Part shown: positions 57,218 to 64,000 of the stretch, piece by piece
How the letters are laid out: each line of letters opens with the position of its first letter
How positions within the stretch are numbered: position 1 is the first letter of the stretch
The notes under the pieces: model-generated
Seen by the model: the letters and a program-made list of their open reading frames with translations, nothing else
What the model was told of the DNA's origin: nothing
Databases searched by the model: none
Program-made: the position numbers and the translations under genes
NCBI GenBank assembly: GCA_015350385.1
Contig: WNKI01000001.1
Location: 6,667,410 to 6,731,409 of the forward strand
Origin: Aculops lycopersici
Lineage: Eukaryota > Arthropoda > Arachnida > Trombidiformes > Eriophyidae
DNA length: 64,000 nt
Reading direction: 5' to 3'

Positions 57218-58912
57218 ATGGCATCAAGAACAACAAGATGCCATTTCTCCCCGCTCAACAGGTGGCGGCCGAGTGCTATTGCTGATGCTAGTAGGGCAAT
57301 ATTCAAATTTAATATTAATAGACTAGCTCTAAGCTCTCTAATCATTGTTCTGATTGGTCTGAGTTTTAGTGGCAGTAGACCGGAACAGATAACTCTGGTC
57401 AATGGCGACATCTTTTCTTCCACCTCGCATTTGCAAAATTTAATGTACCTCGAGCGACATTTGATCATGTCCCTAGGTGAGTATGTTGCGAGTATGGAAC
57501 AAAAATTGGGTCGTATCAAAAAGTACATCGATCATTGGGAGGCCACCGCGGGTAGGGATGAGTTTGTGGGCACCTATGGCGAGGAGGATATCATTGGAAA
57601 TCCCTTGCAAGCGTTTCAACTAGTCAAACGTTTAACTATTGATTGGCGTTCCATTAGTGAGCTGTTTAAACAGGATAATTGGAGCGATATTCAACGATTA
57701 ACCCAGGATTACAAGGCCATAATGCCAAGCGACGATGATTTGCATGGTGCCGCCTTGGCCATAGTTCGTTTACAAGACACCTACAAGTTACCTGAGAGCG
57801 AGTTGGCTCGTGGTAATATTCAGGAGCACGCAACACGTGTTCAAATGACTGCTCGTGATTGCTTATACCTGGCCAAGCATGCTTTCAACAACGCCTACTA
57901 TGGCCACTCGCTAGATTGGTTTGAAGAGGCACTAAAGCGAGCCTATGACGAGGGAAACTCCACTGCTTCGGTAAGCGAAATCCAACCCTTCTACCAGATG
58001 GCCAGTCAGGTAGTTGATCAATTTAAGCAAGAGAGTCAGGGCACCTCACTTGATACCTATCACATTTACATGGAGGCAAGTGGAAGCAAGGAGCATTCAA
58101 CTAAGTTTAAGATGTTGGAGGATGACAATGAGGATTACAGAAAGTACCAAGCCCTCTGTCGCGGCGAGAAAAAGCGAACTCCAAAAGAGGAGGCGCCACT
58201 TAAGTGTTACCTGCGCACCAATAACAACCACCCGTTGCTCTACCTGTCGCCAATCAAGGTCGAGGTTCAAAATATCAATCCCTACATCTCAATTATACAC
58301 AATTTAATGAGCGAAAAGGAGGCAGATACAATTAGAGAGTTGGCGGCTCCATTGCTTACTAGAGCTCGAGTTCAAACTGATAACGGAACTCATGATATGG
58401 TTAGCAAAACCAGAACCTCGCAAACCGCTTGGTTCTCGCCGGACACTCATCCAATAGTGAACCGAATGAACCGACGTATTGAAGCGGCAACTGGACTCTC
58501 TGTCGACATGACCGATTCACATTGCGAGCTAATGCAAGTGGCCAATTATGGAATGGGCGGTCATTATACTCCTCACTATGATTATCTAATTGTTGATCGG
58601 CCAGAGGAGGAGAGGGATCAAGTTGACGAAAGGGAGTTGTATGCTGGAGATAGAACTGCAACCGTCATGTTTTACCTGAAGGATGTCCAACGTGGCGGCT
58701 CCACTGTCTTCCCTCGACTAGGTGTCCACTTGAAACCTGAACTTGGAGCCGCAGCCTTTTGGTACAATTTGTATAGAAACGGCGAGGGTATCATTGAGAC
58801 TGTCCACGGGGCCTGTCCCGTGTTAATGGGCGAAAAGTGGGTGGCCAACTTTTGGATCAGAGAGCGAGGTCAGTTTTCGAAGCGCCGCTGCACCTTGAAT
58901 CCAAAGGAGTGA
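57218..58912 (+). CDS. P4HA: Prolyl 4-hydroxylase subunit alpha
   Basis: The start at ATG 57218 gives 564 aa, close to the usual 530-550. An in-frame ATG at 56888 would add 110 basic residues, and the frame is open further up to 56843. The enzyme hydroxylates prolines in procollagen in the ER lumen with Fe(II) and 2-oxoglutarate. A signal segment (RLALSSLIIVLIGLSFSG) precedes the N-terminal dimerisation domain (YLERHLIMSLGEYVASMEQK, NPLQAFQLVKRLTIDW) and the peptide-substrate TPR region (ARDCLYLAKHAFNNAYY). The catalytic domain has HYTPHYDYL (His453, Asp455), YLKDVQRGGSTVFP, and HGACPVLMGEKW (His530, Lys539), so all iron and 2-oxoglutarate ligands are present. No KDEL is needed, since PDI supplies it. 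Confidence 0.94.
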   Translation: MASRTTRCHFSPLNRWRPSAIADASRAIFKFNINRLALSSLIIVLIGLSFSGSRPEQITLVNGDIFSSTSHLQNLMYLERHLIMSLGEYVASMEQKLGRIKKYIDHWEATAGRDEFVGTYGEEDIIGNPLQAFQLVKRLTIDWRSISELFKQDNWSDIQRLTQDYKAIMPSDDDLHGAALAIVRLQDTYKLPESELARGNIQEHATRVQMTARDCLYLAKHAFNNAYYGHSLDWFEEALKRAYDEGNSTASVSEIQPFYQMASQVVDQFKQESQGTSLDTYHIYMEASGSKEHSTKFKMLEDDNEDYRKYQALCRGEKKRTPKEEAPLKCYLRTNNNHPLLYLSPIKVEVQNINPYISIIHNLMSEKEADTIRELAAPLLTRARVQTDNGTHDMVSKTRTSQTAWFSPDTHPIVNRMNRRIEAATGLSVDMTDSHCELMQVANYGMGGHYTPHYDYLIVDRPEEERDQVDERELYAGDRTATVMFYLKDVQRGGSTVFPRLGVHLKPELGAAAFWYNLYRNGEGIIETVHGACPVLMGEKWVANFWIRERGQFSKRRCTLNPKE

Positions 58913-59190
58913 TTTCTTGTTGATTATTATATATCATTCTTCTCATCAAAGACAAATTAAGATGGATTATGTTGACTAAATTATCATTAGGAGAGATTAT
59001 GCACTGTGATTGACACGAGTTTATATCATATCACATATATAGAGAGTAAAGTATAGATGTAGCCTCAACACGCGTAGTAGTTTAGTTATCTTTTCCACAA
59101 AGTTTGTCTTTTCAATTATAAAACATTATCTCTAGCACTCTTCTGGCCCTGTCTTTTTTCTTTTAGCATTGGTGACCGATTCTATTTGAA

Positions 59191-59544
59191 TTAAGTTTTC
59201 TCGTAGGCTGTTATAAATAGACAGGCTGACAGAATGAAGCCTGCAGTAATGGCCAATATATTGAACAGTTCACCGCTCGGTCCACCTTTAGCTAGGAAGT
59301 AGATCAAAAATATGATTAGCAGTACACCCAGGACAACCTCAATTATAGCCTGAATTGAGTGATTAAAGCCTACCTTTGAAGACATTATACAAATAATCAT
59401 CGTCAGCAGGTAGATAAATATAAAGGCAAAGATAATAACCAGCGTTATGAAAACGTTCTGGGCGCATAGGGTAAATGTAATACCAAGTATGGATAGAACA
59501 AACTGCACCCAATTGAAGACGGAGATACCAAATAAGTTTCCCAT
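59191..59544 (-). CDS. Small four-transmembrane orphan protein
   Basis: A 117-aa protein, ATG at 59544. Four hydrophobic segments are visible: WVQFVLSILGITFTLCAQ (about 12-29), VFITLVIIFAFIFIYLLTMI (31-50), AIIEVVLGVLLIIFLIYFLA (66-85) and ILAITAGFILSACLFITAY (96-114), with short loops. MARVEL-type and other small tetraspan proteins have this layout, but no signature motif is seen and I do not assign a family. It is convergent with P4HA (278 bp between stops) and lies upstream of catalase on the same strand. Confidence 0.7.
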   Translation of the reverse strand: MGNLFGISVFNWVQFVLSILGITFTLCAQNVFITLVIIFAFIFIYLLTMIICIMSSKVGFNHSIQAIIEVVLGVLLIIFLIYFLAKGGPSGELFNILAITAGFILSACLFITAYEKT

Positions 59545-59668
59545 GGTTGTGCTATACTGCTTTTACTGTTGATTGATAAAGTTGGTGTCCGAGGATGAAG
59601 TGGATGGTACAACAGAAACAGGTTGTCAAAATTTGTCAGTTGACAAATTATGACCAGTTGCATCGCCG

Positions 59669-59722
59669 ATCGCGGATGCAACCAGCGCACGCACCGGTAG
59701 GGTTGCCTGTTGCATCCGCGAT
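59669..59722. repeat. 14-bp perfect inverted repeat
   Basis: Arms 59669-59682 and 59709-59722 are exact reverse complements (core CGCGGATGCAAC / GTTGCATCCGCG) with a 26-base spacer. A related GATGCA direct word follows. It lies in the 335 bp between the four-TM gene start and the catalase stop, upstream of the four-TM gene. CT-rich simple sequence follows at 59741-59785. Confidence 0.85.
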
Positions 59723-59879
59723 GGATGCAGAAGATCTGCTGCCGCTGCTCTCTCTCTGCTGCTGCTACTCTCTCTCTCTCTCTGCTCGAGCGAAAGAAAG
59801 GGAGGAATAAAAACCGAACTAACGCAAAAATGGCTTAATGTTATTAATGTTATTTGATGGCTTTTTGTTATTTGATAGC

Positions 59880-61313
59880 TTAGCTCGATCTCAATTGAGC
59901 GGCAAGCATGCGACCTAAATCTGCGCTAACCTTACTGCAATTTTCTATCATTCTCTCCTGAATGAAAGTCTTTGCCTTCTTCAAATGAGCCGCAAGGTTG
60001 CGAACCAAACGCTCGCGTTCGCCCTCAGGTAAAGTTTGCTTCCAAAAAACTGAGGCCTGCGAGAAATTGTCGTCCTCGGAGCTATCGTGACGATACACCT
60101 CACCCTGAAGCAGCTCGCGGTGTTCCATTGCCTTTGGATCCTGATTGATCTTGGTCAATTGTGAGTTTGGATAATAGTTGGGCAGGTTGCCATAGTTGTC
60201 CGTGTAACAAAAGGCACCATCCCTGAAGGTCGGATTCATTACCGGACATCTGGGTCGATTGACGGGGATGTCGTTGAAGTTGACGCCCAATCGGTAGCGA
60301 TGCGCATCCGAGTAACTAAATAGACGGCCCTGAAGCAATTTATCCGGCGACGGCTCGATTCCGGGCACCAAATTGGCCGGACAAAAGGCAAGCTGTTCGA
60401 CTTCGGCGAAAAAGTTTGTGGGATTACGATCCAACACCAGACGACCGATCTCATGCAATGGGTAGCGCTTATGGGACCAGGTCTTAGTGATGTCAAACGG
60501 GTTGAAGTCAACCAATTGATCGGCTTCCTTTGCACTCATTACCTGGAAACAAAAGCGCCACGAGGGATAATCCTTACGCTTGATCGCCTCGAACAAGTCG
60601 CGACCCGAGTAATCAGGATCCTTGCCCGCCAACTCCTCCGCCACCTGTGGATCGAGATTCTTAATTCCCTGATTTGTTTTGAAGTGAAACTTGACATAAT
60701 GCACCTGATCCATTTTGTTGATTACCTTGAAGGTATGCGAGCCAAACCCATGCATGTGTCTGTAGCCGTCGGGAATTCCTCGATCCGAGAAGAGAAACAA
60801 AATCTGATGTATAGACTCGCTACGGAGCGAGAGGAAATCCCAAAAGGCGTCCGGGTCCTTCATGTTGGTTTGAGGATTGCGCTTTTGCGAGTGAACCAAC
60901 GAGGGAAATTGCATAGGATCTCTGATGAAGAATATGGGAGTGTTGTTGCCCACAATATCTAAGTTTCCCTCGGATGTGTAAAACTTAATCGCAAACCCTC
61001 GGGGATCGCGTACCGTATCAGCCGATCCCTTTTCGCCGCCCACCGTAGAGAAACGCATTGCAATCGGTGTCCTACTTCCGGTTGGGCCATTGAATAAAGC
61101 AGCCGAACAGTATTTGCTAATCTCCGTTGGATTGGTTAGCTCAAAGTATCCAAAGGCCCCATTGCCCTTGGCGTGGACCACGCGCTCAGGTATACGTTCG
61201 CGATCAAAGTGGGCAATCTCATCCAGGTAAGCGATGTCCTGCAAGAGGGTCGGTCCACGCGGGCCAACCGTAAGGGAGTTTGTCTTATCGCCGACTGCTC
61301 TACCTGAAGTCAT
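59880..61313 (-). CDS. CAT: Catalase (heme, animal type)
   Basis: A 477-aa protein, ATG at 61313, single exon. It disproportionates hydrogen peroxide, usually in peroxisomes. Catalytic residues: His47 in RVVHAKGNGAFGYFE, Asn123 in IVGNNTPIFFIRD, and the heme ligand Tyr334 in RLFSYSDAHRYRLG. Other family signatures are MRFSTVGGEKGSADTVRDPR, FSDRGIPDGYRHMHGFGSH and LVPGIEPSPDKLLQGR. It is about 50 residues shorter than human catalase, mostly at the ends, and matches the animal rather than the large bacterial clade. The C-terminus ends in LRSS, which is not a typical SKL-type or KANL-type peroxisome signal. It is on the same strand as MRPL49. Confidence 0.97.
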   Translation of the reverse strand: MTSGRAVGDKTNSLTVGPRGPTLLQDIAYLDEIAHFDRERIPERVVHAKGNGAFGYFELTNPTEISKYCSAALFNGPTGSRTPIAMRFSTVGGEKGSADTVRDPRGFAIKFYTSEGNLDIVGNNTPIFFIRDPMQFPSLVHSQKRNPQTNMKDPDAFWDFLSLRSESIHQILFLFSDRGIPDGYRHMHGFGSHTFKVINKMDQVHYVKFHFKTNQGIKNLDPQVAEELAGKDPDYSGRDLFEAIKRKDYPSWRFCFQVMSAKEADQLVDFNPFDITKTWSHKRYPLHEIGRLVLDRNPTNFFAEVEQLAFCPANLVPGIEPSPDKLLQGRLFSYSDAHRYRLGVNFNDIPVNRPRCPVMNPTFRDGAFCYTDNYGNLPNYYPNSQLTKINQDPKAMEHRELLQGEVYRHDSSEDDNFSQASVFWKQTLPEGERERLVRNLAAHLKKAKTFIQERMIENCSKVSADLGRMLAAQLRSS

Positions 61314-61812
61314 TCTGGCTTCTGTTGCTTTATTACTTGCAAAAATATCGGTAGGTTTTCTTTATTGATGATGCTTCTTCACAAAGCTAGTTACTTTAGA
61401 TTGTGTCCTGATTTTATTCCTGCTTAGATAATTTGAGGTTTTTCGACTTCCAGGTTTTAGCTAAAGAAGTTTGATATATATAAATAACTCAGTTATCTAA
61501 GTTGATGTTGATGCTACGAGCGATCTGACGCAATTGACCAAAAGATGAACTCAGTAAAAAACCTCCTCTCTCACTTTGGGGCGGAAAAAAGGAAGAATAG
61601 GATTTAATGTTGTGTACTTTAGGCGGCGACTAGTTGAAGTTTTGATGCACTTTTGTCGCGAAGTTTACCTACTGCACCTCGGTAAGTAGAGTTTAAGTGC
61701 AACAAGCACAGCAGGAAAATCAATTACATTGTAAACACAATGTTACGCTTTTTCTATCGGGTGTGAAATGTCAACACTTGATCTACGTTGACTTATAATT
61801 ATGTGGGAGTGA
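61314..61812. other. Catalase/MRPL49 intergenic region
   Basis: About 500 bp without a gene. It should carry the catalase promoter and the MRPL49 3' UTR. AT-rich, with a TATATATAAAT run at about 61472-61482. Confidence 0.55.
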
Positions 61813-62676
61813 CTAGAATCCCTTTTCATGCAACCAATCCACAATTTCGTGTAGGTGTCGCCCCCTAAATAATATCCTAGCATCCGTTTCCTGTACACTG
61901 GTCAATATTCTCTGCCTATCGCCCTTGAGTTTCTCTAAATGATCCCTAAGTTCCTCCTCCAATTGCCATAGGTCACCAGCTATTTGTTTGACTGTTGTAT
62001 AGCATTCCTCTGGATCACTGTCTAAGTTATAGTAAACTGGTAACAGAAAATTTCTAGTCCTAGGTATGAAGTAAGGCAAATCTGGAGGCGTCTCTGGCGG
62101 AGGAACAAAACCCGAGGGCAGACGTTTCATTTCGCCAGGCTTCCTTGTCTCCGGTTTAGGCGGCACCTTGATTCTAGCTAGACGCTCGACGTAGTCCCAT
62201 AGTACCGGCGTCATAATATTTCGAACCTTCGTATACTCACTCGCTAGACCCGATGTACTGTCATTATAGATGGCATTGAACGGTTCCTCATGTGGATTCA
62301 CCGCATTCCTTTTGTCATATAAATGTGGATTAAATAACGGATCATAATATTCATCGTAACTCTCGAAATCTTTTATCTCGCTTTCCGACATGCGATCATA
62401 GGTTGGTAGCTCCTGTTGTAAAGGCGTCAGTTTTCTATCGATAGTCCTGATTGTTGGCTCTGGAGGTGGAGGTTTTATTGCAAATTGTCGTGGCTTATCA
62501 TCAACTCTATCTGCAAGTGCCAGTCTCTTATGCCTCTCCCTCTCTAAGATAACACGATTTCTTTCCTCATAAGTTCGCTTGGGAAAGGGGAATGGGTGAC
62601 GGATTCGTGCATATCGCTTGCTAATATGAAACCTGAGCGAGTTTAAGTTGGCCAACTGTTTTGGTAAAGAGGCCAT
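61813..62676 (-). CDS. MRPL49: Mitochondrial large-subunit ribosomal protein mL49
   Basis: About 287 aa from ATG 62676 (the frame runs a few codons further up but with TTG). mL49 is a component of the mitochondrial 39S subunit. The C-terminal domain matches the family: GFVPPPETPPDLPYFIPRTR, NFLLPVYYNL, VKQIAGDLWQLEEELRDHL, and the ending DARILFRGRHLHEIVDWLHEKGF split by the conserved turn; the family ends similarly in WLLEKGF. The N-terminal third is basic (SKRYARIRHPFPFPKRTYEE) and could act as a mitochondrial presequence, and the middle is acidic. Length fits an arthropod mL49. Single exon. Confidence 0.92.
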   Translation of the reverse strand: MASLPKQLANLNSLRFHISKRYARIRHPFPFPKRTYEERNRVILERERHKRLALADRVDDKPRQFAIKPPPPEPTIRTIDRKLTPLQQELPTYDRMSESEIKDFESYDEYYDPLFNPHLYDKRNAVNPHEEPFNAIYNDSTSGLASEYTKVRNIMTPVLWDYVERLARIKVPPKPETRKPGEMKRLPSGFVPPPETPPDLPYFIPRTRNFLLPVYYNLDSDPEECYTTVKQIAGDLWQLEEELRDHLEKLKGDRQRILTSVQETDARILFRGRHLHEIVDWLHEKGF

Positions 62677-62879
62677 CTTGTCCAAAAATATATGTGCCTC
62701 TCAAAACTGGCCACGATCTTGATAAGATGAATAAACTTGATGAATTATATTTAGAATAGAAACTTTTCTTATTTGTTATTGCTTTCAACATTGGACACGT
62801 TGTCTCTTTTTTGGTTTGCACACTGTGGTGTCGGTGATGCGCAAGCAGCCAGAGGGTACACGCCCCCTTCGAACAGTAC

Positions 62880-62928
62880 ACACCCCTTATTTGCTACCCG
62901 AACGGGTAGATAAAGACGGGAGGGGTGT
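62880..62928. repeat. Nested inverted repeat
   Basis: Outer arms ACACCCCT (62880-62887) and AGGGGTGT (62921-62928) enclose inner arms CTACCCG (62894-62900) and CGGGTAG (62903-62909). It lies about 200 bp upstream of the MRPL49 start, in its probable promoter. Confidence 0.75.
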
Positions 62929-64000
62929 TCTTTAGTTTCCGGGACCGAGAACACCCCAAAATCTTAAGTTTGTAAAACACGAGATACTCCATTTCTAACT
63001 GTTTCTCGGTTTGATTGGTTTCGGTCACGGCGGAGGTGGCCGCCGCAGGTTTTGATTAGTATTTATGAAGCAAGATTCTACAATTTTTGTTGTTCCAGTA
63101 ATCCCGACACGCCCCCTAAGAATAACGTCCCGAAAAATCCCGTGTCCAGAAACAGAACAGCCGCATGTTAGTCATTTTACTGCAAACTCTTAACAGAAAG
63201 TCACAAGCTTAATACATTTAGTTCTAGAGGCGCCTAGCTTAGCAATGCGCCGATTTTGCCGTTGCTACCACCGAACTTATCTAATGGCCGCTGAAACCGC
63301 AAATAAGAGAATATGTATAATTATATTTCATTCTTTTTGCAACTAAATACTCTCCTCTCTCACTTCATCGATGCTGACAATCTGCGCTAAGCTAGCTAGG
63401 CTAGTTAGCCCATCCATGTTTAGCCTAGGGAGAGGAAACCCCCAGTAGCAGAGTTTGGTGTACTCTAGAGTCTAGACGTGAGTCGTCGTTGCCGTGGTTG
63501 TCGTGCTTTTCATATGACACATCGAGGCGGCGGCCCTGGCGACTCACGATGACTGATGTTGATGACACCAGTAATAGAGATAGGAAAAGAAATAGACAGA
63601 TACTCTGTTGCTTCTGCGACTGAAAGCTCGAGCTCAATATGTTATTACTCTCCGCGACATTGGTGTAGTATATAATATATTAACATCGTAAACAAAGGCA
63701 TAGAAAAGTTAGCGCCTATGACAACGAGGCAACAGAGATAGAGACAGTGGCAACATCATCATGATCATCACCACCACCATCTCCATTGAGCACTTCCACC
63801 ATTAGTTCTCTACCACAACCACAAACTCTAATACCAACGTCGACCATTGTCTCGAATACACTAGCCACTGGAATATTGCGCGATTGAGACACGAGATTGA
63901 ATTGAGAAACGAGAATGTAAGCAAGCTTCAATCAAAGTATCAATATTATTGATTGATCTAATCAAACTAGATAATATTAATAGCACAAAAGCTAGCACAA
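62929..64000. other. Non-coding end of window
   Basis: No gene is supported. It may contain the promoter of MRPL49 and the flank of a gene beyond the window. Minus open frames at 63425-63637 and 63716-63931 have no domain. Confidence 0.5.

Noticed and set aside
1..64000. tRNA or rRNA genes
   Set aside because: I looked for cloverleaf TpsiC-like and A-box words and found no convincing gene; a dedicated scan could still find one.

Overview
This is a nuclear genomic window from a metazoan. The gene set includes a TRPN/NOMPC mechanosensory channel (absent from mammals), a CPDS-type GILT thiol reductase, syntenin, Hakai, collagen prolyl 4-hydroxylase and a mitochondrial ribosomal protein, with GT-AG introns. 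It fits an arthropod. Short intergenic spacing in gene clusters, very few introns, and Asn/His/Gln/Thr runs inside otherwise conserved proteins suggest an acariform mite or similar compact genome. The phylum-level call is an inference; no rRNA or mitochondrial marker is present.

Layout. 1-8.4 kb (all minus): ceramide synthase (3' end off the window), Hakai-type E3 ligase, syntenin, and an orphan secreted or membrane His/Ala-rich protein. 8.4-18 kb is mostly gene-poor: a GILT gene, a broken coding relic, a short-chain dehydrogenase fragment next to a 274-base assembly gap, a perfect 19-bp inverted repeat and many copies of the 8-mer CAACAAGT. 18-26 kb: a mucin-like single-pass membrane protein, a two-exon alpha/beta hydrolase, NUDT21/CFIm25 and a secreted RNase T2. 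26-29.3 kb: no gene seen. 29.3-36.8 kb, a dense cluster: Ser-rich orphan, HERPUD, PTRH2, DNAJC22 and a peptide GPCR, the last two tail to tail with 63 bp between stops. 36.8-40.2 kb: no confident gene. 40.2-43 kb: an SLC16-type transporter with a very long central loop. 45.2-51.8 kb: a Ty3/gypsy RNase H relic and a complete three-exon nompC. 51.8-57.2 kb: motif-rich non-coding DNA. 57.2-62.7 kb: prolyl 4-hydroxylase alpha, a small four-TM protein, catalase and MRPL49. The last 1.3 kb has no gene.

The genes do not form one pathway. Several act in the secretory or ER system (HERPUD, P4HA, DNAJC22, ceramide synthase, GILT, RNase T2), which is probably chance. Exon joins were deduced from reading frame, GT-AG sites and protein alignment recalled from family knowledge. 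No database search was run. The most unusual features are the roughly 200-residue His/Asn-rich insertion inside the Hakai RING domain, the repeated CAACAAGT/CAACAGGT motif in non-coding DNA, several perfect inverted repeats, and four orphan proteins.
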